DNA of 64,000 bases, taken from positions 1 to 64,000 of the forward strand of contig JABTTQ020001099.1 of NCBI GenBank assembly GCA_016081115.2, written 5' to 3'. The notes under the pieces are model-generated. The model had not been told where the DNA came from, did not search any database, and saw only the letters and a program-made list of their open reading frames with translations. How positions within the stretch are numbered: position 1 is the first letter of the stretch; every line of letters starts with the position of its first letter. Origin of the DNA: Rehmannia glutinosa. Its lineage: Eukaryota; Streptophyta; Magnoliopsida; Lamiales; Orobanchaceae. This document shows, piece after piece, positions 46,519 to 58,750 of this stretch. Made by a program: the position numbers and the translations under genes.

Positions 46519-47330
46519 CAAGAATGAGAGACTCGATCAAGGAGAAAATAACACAAGCTATAAAAATTGTTCTCTTTTGCACTTGTGTAAATTTTTCCTT
46601 GAACAGTTGAACTATTATTAAAAACCATCGCAAAGAAACTGGAATAATAGGCTTCAATCAGGGAGGATTAAAATAAAAAAGAAAAACAGAACAACATATC
46701 AAAATCAAGAACTGCGTAAAAGAACATGCATAATGGAAACATATTTCAAGATTGAAACATATAAGTTGAATATAGTAGTATTTTCCAATTTATAGTTCAC
46801 TTCACAAGAATCACACCTATAGGATGGGATAGGATACAATGTTCTGAAATAGTTTTTGCTACTATCTCTTCTGTATATATTTGTTAATCTTTTGGACCAA
46901 GGCTTAGACCAGTGTTATTACCGTTTTCTTCACAGACACTGCTAATCTAGGCAACTATCATAGTGAAAAACTGACGGCACAAAAACGAAACAGAAATGCA
47001 CTGAGCGTAAACAATTTAAACGCAGAGGCATAAAACATGGTACGTCCTTCTCTTGGACAACGATCACATAGGAGAAAAGTGCAATCTGAAATCAACATTA
47101 ATTGTCATAATAATAACCAGTTCAACGTATTCTACAAAAAAAAAAAAAAAAAAGAATCTATACACAAAATTATAGGACATAGAATGAAGATCGAACATTG
47201 GACTAGCTCATGTATTCTAACATGTATTACCTTTTGTTTTTTCGCTTCCTTTAATCCATATCCTACAATATTGCTATACAAGATTATGCAATTGTACTGA
47301 TGGCTTTTTTCTGATCTTCTGGGACGACGA
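46519..47330. other. intergenic DNA between U2 copy 2 and the patatin-like gene
   Basis: Its left part still shows likeness to 44020-44290 upstream of U2 copy 1, so the duplication extends here. No gene seen. Confidence 0.5.
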
Positions 47331-50300
47331 CTATTTTGCTACGCCATTTTCCAAATAAGTTGCACTTTCATTGCGAACGGTTCTCTCCACTGGATTCTCC
47401 TCAGCCCAGACAGATGCATCTAGGTATCCAAGCTCAAAAAGCTTATCAAGAATATCATCTGCTGCTGGCTCAAGTGCCCAGTTAAAAAGCTGAAATTAAT
47501 CAAATAATAAAATGTCACAATTTGTTTTCCAATAGATAGTACGGAACCACAAATGGGAAGGCTACAAAATTACATCTCTAGGGCTAGCCCTGTTTTCTGG
47601 GTTGCAGTCGGGGCTAATTCCAATTCCTTGTAATCCCAAACGACTGGCCGGAAACGCACAAACACGTATCTGCAACACAGTGGAATATAAATCTTGTTAA
47701 GCTGCCTCCTGTCTAGCTGATGACAAATTCAAGTGTGGATGTACGTTTCGGACGGTATAACGTAGGAATACATGATGAAAACTACTTACAGTTAATGCTG
47801 AACATCTAAGGAATACGACACGGTTGGACTAATATAGTAACTGAACTTTTTATTTGAAAATGCGGCAATAAAATTGTGAGTTAGTTGAAGAAACTGCCTC
47901 CTATTTGTTTTGCTGATTTGAACAAATATGATCATCAATATTAAGGGAGTGTTTGCAAAATCTTCAGCTTTTAAAGAAGTGACTTATTGTAGAAGCGAAA
48001 AATAGTTGAAAATCATAAGTTGGTAGTGTTAGCAAATGAAGTTGAAAGTTGATTAAGTTAATTGAGAGTGTTTGGTGAATCAGTTGTAAAATTACTTTTA
48101 CATATTTCAAAATGAAACCAGAAGCAAATTCTAAGGCACCCCTTCTGCTTTTAGATTCTGAATAAATTATAAATAATCCAGAAGCAGAAGTTGATATTTA
48201 AAAACACATTTTTTTCAGCCAAAAGCTGGCAATCACTTTTTTTAAAAGTGTTTACAAACACTCCCTAAAGGACGTACCGTCTCAGCAGCAGAAGTTGGCG
48301 GCATGAACAAAGTTAAACCCCCATCTACACATAATCGATTGCGGAACATTGTTGCTGGCCTTGGAGCAAGATATCTGTATTTTATGCACTTCAAATTAAA
48401 TCCTGTCTAACATGGTTGCAAGTGCTTGACGAAAAATATATACCCTGGAATAAAAGAGGAAGTAAAGACGGCATTGATAAGATCTTCTTTAGAATCAAAT
48501 TGGTCAACTAGTAATCCTCTGGGTCCTCTCCACAGGATCTGTGTTACAGCAACTGAGATGAAACCAAAAACTCACCATACTAAGGTAAATTTTCCATAAG
48601 AAGTGCATATCATAATCAATTGTGGAAGCTAATGCGTAAATGTTATCGTATTAAAACTCGAAAGCTTTACATAATCACTATTCTACGATTGGAAAGGGGA
48701 AATTTGTTAGCTACTACAGTCATATTCTATGCACAAGTCAAAATCTATATTAGTTATTACAATACATATCTAAAGCACAAACAGATCATTTCTGCAAATA
48801 CCCAGAACAATCCTAGTCAAAGAGAAATATGTAATCATGAAAGCATGTTAAGCGAAGTACTGACTGTTTTGAAGGAAGAAATTTCTCTATCAGACAATAT
48901 CCTGAGAAGAGAAGATACAACATACTCGGTCCATGATACATTTCAATACTTTTCTGTTGAAAGTATTGCATTAAATGGAGTAAGCCAGAAGAACATTTGT
49001 TACTTAAGAATTTATCCATGACCGATGCAGGATATTCGTATCTTAACCAACAAAGGCAAAAAAAACTGCTTAGACTCACAAAAAAAGGAAATGGAGACAC
49101 CTCTATCAAGGGCTTATTACATATATTATACAAATTTGTGGCCTTTGATGGAAATATACCTCCCCTCTTCAACTGCATATAAATTACGAGTGCAAGACCT
49201 ACAAGCAACAGTTAAAATCTCAAAGGGTCTAGTTAAAGTAATTATACTCACCACGAACTCTTCCATTGCACCTAATATGAGCATCATCTGGCAAAATCTT
49301 GTCCAGAATATCTCTAAGAACAGCCTGGCCAAATGAAAGCATCCAGCTTATTAAGAGATCAAATCCAATAAAACCACTGGCCTATAACTTCATTTATTAG
49401 ATAATTTAACTTTTGGCTCCATGTTTTGTTGTTTCCAATTCATACAAATCTCTATAATTGGCCTCAAAACCCTCAATCTGCCAATCTGAATAATTTATCT
49501 TTTTAATCAAGATAAGCAGGAGTGATACCCCAATGCGGAATGCCGTTCCTCGAAGCCTACAATCTTCAGCCAATATCTTGGTAGCCTTTAAGGCTTCTTG
49601 CATGCTGGTTCCAGAAGCAATTGCAGCACAGACGATGGCACCAGCAGACGAACCAGCAAGCGGTGTAGTTTCCTGTCTCAGAGAATATCCTAGTTATGAA
49701 TGCTTACCAGACAAAGTTCTGCCAGGACCAATTCAAAAGGCTGAAAACGAATCAAACAATTGAATGCTTACCAGACAATTGTTAAAGCTTGTCTGAACTT
49801 TACTTGTCACTCAACAAACCAAGTTCGGATGTACCATAAACTACTTGAGAAGTAAATGTACTACATATTACATAGAAAGATGTCGAGGTATTTGATCCTA
49901 AATCATATACAGCTACATTAGCTCATTTGACATTAAATTCTTTAACAGATCATAACAAACTCAATAAACAAACCCATTAAGAAACTCAATCAAACTTGAA
50001 TGGTTCATTCTTCAGCTCAACTTATTGCGTTTTTACACCGCCAAAAGTTCGTATTGATAAAACTTAAACATTAAAACCAAGCATTCATAATAAAACCAAC
50101 ATGATTACACACCAGCAAGAAAGCTATCAAACCATTAGCAGGTAGTAATAATCATATTGTGTGAACTGTAGAGAGATTGTTTGGTACTCGTTTGATGGAA
50201 AACCGATTGAATTTGTAAATGGCTGTAAAAGTTTTGATCGCAAATTGCAAAATTGTAGCTAAGCATAAACTTATGCACAACATCAATGAGACTAACTGCT

Positions 50301-51067
50301 TGGGTCAGACGCATCAAGTCGTGCCCAAACACAATAATTTACGAATCCAACTGAGTATCCAAAGATGTTTCGTATGATCAATTACATATTCTCCTAACAA
50401 ATAGTCATTTTTATCAAGGCTCTTAAGAATCCCCTTAACTTGAACAAGTAATATTTTCCAAATTGACCAAAATAATAATTTATCAATAAAAATCACATAC
50501 GCTGATACGCATAAAAAACCAAATAATCAAATTCCAGTAAACTACCTTTATATAGCCCTTCTCAATGAGAAGCTGAGCCACCCCAAGATGGTAAGGAAAC
50601 AAAAGGCCGGCGGCTGAGAAGCTAAACCCGGGGCTGCTCACCACCTTCCGCCGCCGCTCCGCCTCCACGTCCTTCACCCTCTGCTCCCAAACCACCTCCG
50701 GTTGCACAGGGTCCTCCACCACCATCGAAATCCCCTCCTTGCTCCGCCGCCTCCACCACCATTCCCCCTCCTTCTTCTCCTCCGCAAACATCTCAACAGC
50801 CGGCACGCCCCTCCCTTCTCCTCCACTCAAAAATTTCCCACCCTTATTCCTCAAAATCCGCGAGGCGATGCCGAGGAAGAGTTCCCCCGTGGCGACAGCG
50901 AGAGATTTCTTTTCCTGCGGCGGTGGTGAATTGGTGGCGTTTTGGCGGTATGCTGGCGTGGAGGAGGAAGTTCGGGTGCGAATGGGGATGGGGGCGGCGG
51001 AGGTGGTGGTGGAGGGGTAGATGAACAAAGGGGAGGTTCGATTAGTTGAAGGGATCTTCAAAAACAT
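47331..51067 (-). CDS. patatin-like phospholipase / acyl hydrolase, seven exons, intact
   Basis: Patatin-like (PNPLA) lipid acyl hydrolase of 399 residues. Exons on the minus strand: 51067-50546, 49672-49529, 49324-49252, 48552-48444, 48374-48278, 47669-47574, 47489-47331 (TAG). All have GT-AG borders and all phases agree, so the gene looks functional. The Ser/Thr/Pro-rich first ~50 residues resemble a plastid transit peptide. Core: GFSFSAAGLLFPYHLGVAQL (patatin N-motif), GSSAG (nucleophile Ser183) in exon 2, VDGG (catalytic Asp300) in exon 5, giving the Ser-Asp dyad. ATG at 51067 is the first in-frame ATG. Closest to plant patatin-like proteins of the PNPLA2/3-like group; exact substrate unknown. 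Intron 5 holds a Tourist-type MITE. Confidence 0.93.
47945..48265. mobile_element. Tourist-like (PIF/Harbinger) MITE in patatin intron, TSD TAA
   Basis: 321 bp bounded by GGGAGTGTTTGCAAA and TTTACAAACACTCCC, with TAA on both sides (47942-47944, 48266-48268). Internal TCAGCTTTT...AAAAGCTGG pairing continues the inverted repeat. Lies between exons 5 and 6 of the patatin-like gene without touching splice sites. Confidence 0.85.
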
Positions 51068-51076
51068 CGCAATCAA

Positions 51077-52321
51077 CGTTTTCTTTTTCTCTTCATTTAA
51101 AACTTTGAAAATGATTTTCAGCTTTCAGTTTCTGTGTTACTTATTTTTGTTTACATTTGTTTTTTAATTAGTATGTGTGTCGTTTTTTTGTTAGCGCTTG
51201 TACCTGTCTTTGTTTTCTTCCTATTTATTTTTCCATAATAGTTTTTTCTATTTTATATACATTCTTTTTGTATATTATTTATTATCGTCCTGATTGGATC
51301 AAGTACAACATAATCACCCATTTGATTATCTTATTATAATTATTTAATTATACGAACAATTAATTATGGTTTGTCTAATAATGCACTTAGTTTATCAATA
51401 AATTCCGTATCTCCTAGATTAGGAGTCAAAAGTATTAATATTATGAGTTAAAAAAAAATACCCCCTGCAAAGATGTGTTCATATTTGATTGGCATTGAAT
51501 TTTAAACAATAGTTGGGTAAAGGAAAATAAAATGATGGGATTCATATCTCATACAAACACAATATGAAAGCTTGTATGATAGTTGTTGATGGCCTTTTTG
51601 ATCAACAACACAACATGTAATATGAAAATGAACTAGAAATTGGAAAAAATGTAATAAAGCAATTGAACTGTACTTTTTATTGTTATTATAACCGAGCTAA
51701 AACTCTAGTGAATGGGTAAAAAGGCAAGAGCTTTAATCGCAACGCATTAATTGAACTGTCCAAATTTGGTATCAGTCATAAATGACTTTTATTTATACAA
51801 GGTAATCACTGTTTGGAGAGTGGGTGAGACACTTGTTATCTTCTAGTCTTGTATGAAATGCATGTTGGACAACAATATATTATAATTTGTTTGTTGTCTT
51901 TATAAAAGCTTAACAAGTGATACATTTGTCTGCCACTAAGTATATTGAGGTCGATCGTTGACATTTATAGCTTATCTTGCCAAATTCGGTATTGTGATGC
52001 AGTTGTTCTATCAATTGAACTGACCCAATCAAGTCGATCATTCTTTTTGGATCGATTCTCCTTGGTTCCTAATGTGACAAGTCAATTGTCATGCTGGAGA
52101 TTGTCCGGAATTTAAATATGACATCTCTGGTCGGCTATCAACAATAGTTGTAGTGATAGATTTCTATAGTTTAGTTTGGAGTTTTATATATTTGATTTTA
52201 GTTTTTATAATTTGCTATTAATATCCATATACGAGTTTTATAATATTTATATTATTGTATAAAAAGGATTTCAATAACATTTAAAAATCGAGAATTTATT
52301 TTGGACACATAAAATATGAGA
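51077..52321. other. intergenic DNA upstream of the patatin-like gene
   Basis: AT-rich with pyrimidine-rich runs near 51080-51260 (patatin promoter side). No gene or repeat recognised. Confidence 0.5.
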
Positions 52322-52331
52322 CTTTCTTTTC

Positions 52332-53445
52332 GAGATAATTATATTTTACCCCCCAAACTATAGGCATTTTTGGAGTTTACCACCTAAACTTTCTCGAGTC
52401 GTACTTCACCCCCTGAACTCCGTGATTATTGCACAATGTCATATATTGGCCACCGACGGCGGAATATTCTTAGAATATTCCGGCACTTGCCTTGCACGTG
52501 AGGGCAAAATCGTTATTATCTCAAATTTTTAAAAACGTTGTTATATTTTACCACCTCAACTTTGTTTGACTTGCACATTATCCCCCTAAACTTTGCGTTA
52601 TTACACTTTGCTACATAATTATTTTTAAAAAAAAACATATATTTTTACATTTATTTTATATCGTTTTTTTCTAATTTTTTATCCACAAAAACTAAATAAT
52701 TATTTTGGTTAAGTATATTATCAATAAATTATACTATAAATTCTTCCTTTTAAACTTTCTTGTAAAATCTTAGTTTATTTTTCCTTTTACTGTATTAGTT
52801 TTTACATTATAATTAAATGTAAAAATGATCAAATTCATTAAATTTGCAATACTTTTATCTTTTAATAATTTTACTTACAAAAGAAAGTAAAATACATCGT
52901 ATTATGTTCAAATTGACTTTGGTGAATATCTATAATTCTATTCACCTAGAAAATAAAAAGAATAATATATACTTTTAATATAATGCAAAAATTAACTCAA
53001 TAAAAGGAAAATAAACTATGATTTTACAAGAAAGTTTAAAATGAAGAATTTAGTGTAATTTTGTTGATAATATACTTAACCAAAATAATTATTTATTTTT
53101 TGTGATAAAGAATTAGAAGGAAAAAAAAAGAAATAAAATACATGTATAAATATATAACTTTTTTTAAATTTTTTTAAATTTTTAGTGGCAAAGTGAAATA
53201 ATGCAAAGTTTAGGGGGGTAAAGCGCAAGGCAAACATAGTTCAGGTGGCAAAATGCAACAACTTTGAGACAATGACGATTTTGCCCTCATGTGACGGAAT
53301 ATTCTGGGAATATTCCGCCGGCAGTGGCCAATATATGGCATCGAGTAAAACATCCAGGAGTTCAGGGGGTAAAATGGAACTCGGAAAAGTTTAGGTGGTA
53401 AACTCCAAAAACACCTATAGTTCGGGGGCAAAATGTAATTATCTC
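52332..53445. mobile_element. long-armed foldback (MULE-type) element, 10-bp TSD
   Basis: 1114 bp flanked by CTTTCTTTTC on both sides (52322-52331 and 53446-53455). Ends GAGATAATTATATTTTACCC and, complemented, GAGATAATTACATTTTGCCC. Almost the whole element is an inverted repeat: outer blocks (GGAATATTC...GGCCACCGACGG on the left, CCGGCAGTGGCC...GAATATTCC on the right) and inner blocks near 52700-52770 and 53020-53090 pair. This leaves a loop of roughly 150-250 bases. No coding capacity. Size of duplication and long arms fit a Mutator-like foldback. Confidence 0.85.
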
Positions 53446-53455
53446 CTTTCTTTTC

Positions 53456-54493
53456 TGTGATTCTTATTTTTTTCTCCCCAAGTATCTTCTTTTAATTTGA
53501 TTTGAATCTCAACTCACATCGAAATTTTCCTTTAACCTCATTGAAAGAGAAAAACATGGAAAATTATAAAAGCAGAGGAAATAGCAATTATAGAGGAACT
53601 AGTAATTCCCTATGTACGTTGCACGTATAGTATTATTTTATTATTATTCACATGATTTATTTTTTTATTATTCGTGTGTATTATTATTTTATTTCATTGG
53701 TTTATACTTAAACTGTCTATTAACATGAGTTGATAATTATTAATTTTTAATAATAAAATATTCATATAAAATAAATAAGAGTAAAATTTATTTATAATAG
53801 GGTATACATCGATTCTCTTACATGCATCATCATTGGAAAATATTGACACATCAAAAATGTGGAAGGCACGATAAGAGAAAACTAACAATTGACCATCTGG
53901 GATTGTGTTATCATGGACGAATTTGCTCAATCCATCCGTAAAAAAAAACGCGTCATATGGGTCGATCATTTTGACCATCCAAGTGAGTTTGTTCACATTA
54001 TGCAGATCACTATTTAATGGTATAAAACCATTAAAATGACATGCGAATTTGGATGAAAGATGCTAACACAAAAAATTTAATGTAATTATAATTTGAAGAG
54101 ATAATGACACGACAAAATATTTAGTTAAGCTTTATAGTGAATTTTTAATGGAATAATAGAATAAGTTATTCCAATAAATCCCTTACAAACATAATAGGAA
54201 AAATCAAAATTATAAAACTAATCACCGAGCCGGTATTTAATTTAATTTAGCATCCTCATGGGCATCTGACAATGTAAGCATCAATTTATCACTAAGTATT
54301 AATTATTTAACTATTTTTCAATTCTGAAAGAATTTTGTTTGCCACCACTAACAAAATTACGTAAAAAGCCGTACTAAAAAATATAGAAAAAGCCGGTATT
54401 TCTATGGATTATTCGAAATAAAAAGAAGAAATTATGGAAGTGATCGACGTGGTTAAGTTTCACATGATCAAAGAGTTGGCATAAGGAATAATA
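53456..54493. other. AT-rich intergenic DNA
   Basis: No gene, RNA or complete repeat recognised. The open frame at 53694-53996 (minus) has no family likeness. Confidence 0.45.
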
Positions 54494-54760
54494 AAAAATA
54501 AACAAATCATAATTCAAAATACAACTTAAAAAAAAAATACAACAAAACTATCTTGAATAATAAAAAAACAAATATTTTTTTTATTAAATTCACCAAGTAA
54601 TATTCGTACAGATCTACAGTGTAGTTTAAAAAATAAACAAATCATAATTCAAAATACAACTTTAAAAAAAATACAATAAAACTATCGGGAATAATAAAAA
54701 AACAAATTTTTTTTTATTAAATTCACCAAGTAATATTCGTACAGATCTACAGTATAGTTT
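54494..54760. repeat. tandem duplication, unit about 133 bp
   Basis: Two adjacent copies (54494-54627 and 54628-54760) share AAATAAACAAATCATAATTC at the start and CGTACAGATCTACAG near the end, with few differences. Non-coding. Confidence 0.85.
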
Positions 54761-55059
54761 ATATATAAACTATTGTTTAGTGCATAATCCAAGTTCAATA
54801 TTGTCGATGTTGGCGGGACATTTGATGAATACGATAATAAGGGGAACGTGAAGTTGAAGCCATATTTGGTGATTATGCTTCGAATTTAGGATCAACAATA
54901 TCGAAGTATATCTCTAAAGCAATTTAAGTAGTATAAATATAAGAGGATTTACCACAAATAATAAGTTGCCAAAAAAATCTCTGAACACAAAATCAATTGT
55001 TAATTCAATGGTAAAAGATACTTCAATGGTAAATGATACATAAAATATGCCTAAAATTC

Positions 55060-56040
55060 CGCCAAACAGAATTCGTCTATTTTAACTATTATTGAAAAAT
55101 TTAGGAAAATTTGAATAGTCGATTAGTGTTTAAAATTTGATTAATAATGTAGTATACAAAAAAGTAATGTCCATCATTGAAACAAAAAATAATATATATA
55201 AATATAAATGATATATATATATAATCGTAGTAATCATAGTAGTAGTAAGAATAATAATGATGATGATAATAATGATAATAATAATACTATTTAATATATT
55301 ACTTAATTAATTAATTATAGTCAATGATTGTATTATTTTTAAAATATGAGTAATATATATAGATATAATTTATAGTACAGATTCACTTTTGGTATGAACT
55401 CCAGTTAGAGACTAGCCGACATGCATAAAGTAGGAATATCATTTATAATTTTTTTTTCTAGTTTTTATACATATAAAATAGGAAAATCATATATAGTATT
55501 TTCCTAATATATATATATATATAGAAAGTAGTAATATATACCATTTACAATATTTTTCTAAATTAAAATATTCTCGAATATAAGAAATAAAAAAACGGGG
55601 AATGTTTTGTTTCAGACTCCTAATTTTTATACATATATAAAATAAGATAGGAATGTCATTTATAATATTTACCTAATTTAATACAATTTAATATTTTCAT
55701 AATTTATATACATATATAATGTGGGCCATTTACAATATTTTCCTAATATAAAAAGTAAAAAGAGTGGGAAATTTTTGTTTTGGACTTCTGCTATTATATA
55801 CATATATATAAATGATTAAATTTTAAGAATGTTTGAATAATCATTAGTATTTAAAACTTGATTAATTAATATTATAATGTACAAAAAAGTAACGACACCA
55901 TTGGAACAAATAATAATATATTTGGTGAAGATATGATGTATAGAATAAACATAATCATAGTAATATATATGAACTGACATATAGTGATACTAATATTAAT
56001 TATAGTCAAATACTATTTATAATTTTGATAAAATACATAT
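55060..56040. repeat. diverged dispersed repeats in AT-rich DNA
   Basis: TTTAAAATTTGATTAATAATGTAG...ACAAAAAAGTAATG (55128-55170) recurs as TTTAAAACTTGATTAATTAATATTATAATG...AAAGTAACG (about 55850-55895). A GCGGGAA...GGACTTCTGCTATTATATA type word occurs near 55600, 55770 and 56770. Suggests an old array of roughly 700-bp units, later interrupted by the foldback MITE. Confidence 0.55.
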
Positions 56041-56048
56041 ACTATAAT

Positions 56049-56467
56049 AAGACAAAAACTTGCGTGAGACGGTCTCACGGATTTAGATCCGTGAGACGGT
56101 CTCACGGATTTAGATCCGTGAGACGGAGCCTTTACACAAAGTTTTAAAGGTTTTTTTTTTAGATTTTATTTTTCTTAGGGTTTATATTTATTTTTTTAGG
56201 GTTTATTTTGTTTCTTGTGTTTATTTTTAATTGATTTGGGTTTTTAGGATTTTTAGTTTTTTTAGGGTTTATTTTTTATTTTTTGGGTTTATTTTTGTTT
56301 TTCGGGTTTATTCTTCATGGTTCATGTTTTTAGGGTTTATTTTTGTTTCTTCATGGTTCATTATTTTTTTAAATTTATTTTCATGGTTCATGTTCTCAAG
56401 ACGGAGCCCTTAGGAGGTCCGTCTCACGGATTTAGATCCGTGAGACCGTCTCACAAGAGACTTGCTC
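56049..56467. mobile_element. palindromic foldback MITE (GAGACGGTCTCAC family)
   Basis: The left end carries GTGAGACGGTCTCACGG, ATTTAGATCCGTGAGACGG, repeated; the right end has the matching GTCTCACGGATTTAGATCC and GTGAGACCGTCTCAC. Each end is itself palindromic (GGATTTAGATCC inside GTGAGAC...GTCTCAC), so single ends and the whole element can fold. CTATAAT is present on both sides (56042-56048, 56468-56474) as a possible target duplication. The interior (56150-56390) is T-rich with repeated TTTAGGGTTTAT wording. Confidence 0.75.
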
Positions 56468-56474
56468 CTATAAT

Positions 56475-57300
56475 TTATATGTAGATAAAATTGATAGTAT
56501 AGACTCACTTTTGGTATAAAGTAGGAATACTATTTATAAAAAAATTCTAATTTTTACACATATAAAATAGAAATACCATTTATAATATTTTTTAATTTAT
56601 ATATATATATATATATAAAGCATGAATACGATTTACAATCTTTTCTTATAATATTTTCCTAATTTACATAATTACAACGATTTTCTTATAATATTTTCCC
56701 TATCTAAGCATTTATAATAATTACCATTTATAATGTTTACAATTGTTTCCTAATATAAGAAGTAAAAAGAGCGGGAAAAGTATTTTTTCGGACTTCTGCT
56801 ATTATATATATATATATAGATATGGTGGAAAAACAATTAATTTTGCGGGAGGAAAGATGTTTTCCTGCACCTTATATTTAATGCTCTAGATATTAAGTTA
56901 ATACTCAAAATTTTATTTATTGTATAAGAAGTATAAATGCAACTAACTTACTTATATTTTAGAAATTAAAATAATTTTGTGAACTAAAAGATTTGGTATG
57001 GGTTGGAGCGATTTTTGCAATTTTTTTTAATATTGAGTTTAAATTTCCGTCACTTATTTAAAGCTAATTTGGCAGACTTTTTATGAAATAAAAGGTAAGT
57101 ATTTACTATATTTTTAGTGATTTTTAAATTGATAATGTGAAATATGAAAAAAATTAAATTGTCTTCAGCACAACCGTAAAATAAATAATTTAGTTCATCA
57201 TTATATGCTCGATATAAGTTTTAGTCAATTAATATATAATCCCGCTTTTAGAAAGAATCGCCAAAATCTCTCTCAATAAAAAAGAAAAAGAAAGATTTGC
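56475..57300. other. AT-rich intergenic DNA
   Basis: Continuation of the diverged repeats seen at 55060-56040 (to about 56830), then unique AT-rich sequence. No gene seen. Confidence 0.45.
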
Positions 57301-57306
57301 AAAAAA
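57301..57306 (-). terminator. RNA polymerase III terminator of tRNA-Glu
   Basis: TTTTTT (57306-57301 on the minus strand), two bases after the tRNA 3' end. Confidence 0.9.
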
Positions 57307-57307
57307 G

Positions 57308-57379
57308 TTCCGTTGCCGGGAATCGAACCCGGGTCTCCTGGGTGAAAGCCAGATATCCTAACCGCTGGACGACAACGGA
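57308..57379 (-). tRNA. tRNA-Glu (anticodon TTC)
   Basis: 72-nt tRNA on the minus strand. Acceptor arms TCCGTTG/CAACGGA, A-box-like TCGTCCAGCGGTTAGGATA, anticodon loop CTTTCAC with anticodon TTC, T-loop GGGTTCGATTCCC. Intron-less and fully base-paired; a T6 terminator follows. Nuclear plant tRNA-Glu. Confidence 0.97.
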
Positions 57380-57429
57380 TTGATGAAAAGTTTTCCGCAA
57401 CATTAATATAAGTCAAGTACCTATTAAGA

Positions 57430-58750
57430 CTTGTTGAAGCACACGTGCATACTATTAAGAAGCATAAACATCCATGCATACCATAAGAAAGGAATGAATG
57501 ACTGTATTCATTGTATTGATGAAAATGGAAAAATGATAAAAAGTCTGTACAATCCGAATGATTAGCTCATCAGTACACCTATTTATACATGTCCATAAAA
57601 GGACGAAAAATATCAGCAGAAAAGAATAAAATTCAGATGGAATCCAAGTTTGTTGGAACAATTTCCTCTACAGTGGGCTGAGGTCCTATTTGTACAATTC
57701 CTTCATTTGCAGTCTTTATTTTGTTGTCCATCTCTTCTTTTGATTTCTGAGATTCCCCCTCAAGATGGGCGTAGATATTTAAAATGCCCATCTTGGACAA
57801 TAAGAAATGGAATCTTTCTGCACTTAATCCTTTAGTGAATAGATCCGCAAGTTGAAATTTTGAAGGCATGTGCATTATTCTGAGTCGTTGTGTGATTACT
57901 TGTTCTCGAATGAAATGACAGTCTATCTCGGCGTGTTTTGTTCTTTCATGAAAAAGGATTTTTGGTAAGATATATTCTTTGTTGATTATCACAATAAAGT
58001 GTGTAGTTGGTTCTTGTTGTTTTATTCGAAAATCCTTAAGCAAATATGATATCCACATCATCTCACTACATGTTTGAGCAAGGCCTATATTCGAACCTTT
58101 CACAAGATCTTGAGATCGTAGTTTTTCTTTGTTCTCCAACCGATCATGGAATCACCTAAAAACACACGAGTATCCTGTGGTTGATTTTCTTGTTTACGGA
58201 CATGAAGCCCAATCGAGTCACTATATCCTTTAAGAAGGAGAGATGATTGAGAGGAATAAAAAAGACCTTGTCTATAGATCCCTTTAAATATCGTAGGACT
58301 CAAAGGCGAGAGTCTAAATGTATTTGTTCGGGTTTGTCCATGAACTGACTTAATATATTGACAAAGCATAAGTGATATCGGGCTAGTGATTGATAGATAG
58401 ATTAGTCTTCCAACTAATCTTCTATAACTAGTGATATCTTTGATATGATCTTTTGATGAATGACTTAATTTATGATTTTGCTCGATTGGAGTATTAGATG
58501 TTTTACACCATAGCATTCTGCATCATTTAGAATATCCAGTGTATTTCCTTTGGTTGAGATGAATGCGCTTTTTGATTTACGGCAATTTCAATTCCAAGAA
58601 AAGAACTTCACTTCTCCCAAATCTCTAACTTTGAGCGAGAGTGAAGGAAAGTCTTAATATGATGAATGGATTGGAGATTGTTACTTCCAATTAAGATGTC
58701 ATCAACATATACAAGTAGAGCGATAAAATTCTCAAATCCATTTCCCATTG
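57430..58750 (-). mobile_element. copia fragment: LTR part, RNase H and reverse-transcriptase end, inverted
   Basis: Minus-strand copy of forward sequence 61590-62755: RNase H tail (HAEIDCHFIREQVITQRLRI, PSKFQLADLFTKGL), the stretch after the reverse-transcriptase catalytic box, and LTR start with TGTATAAATAGG (57588-57577). Frames are broken by indels. It ends abruptly near 58750 in front of the forward copy; AAATTCTCAAATCCAT occurs on both sides of the junction (about 58731 and 58772). Confidence 0.85.

Noticed and set aside
50702..51020. Plus-strand frames opposite patatin exon 1
   Set aside because: Antisense shadow of the GC-rich first exon; Pro-rich and without family likeness.
56150..56345. 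Interstitial telomere array
   Set aside because: TTTAGGG words are irregularly spaced in T-rich DNA, not tandem 7-mers.
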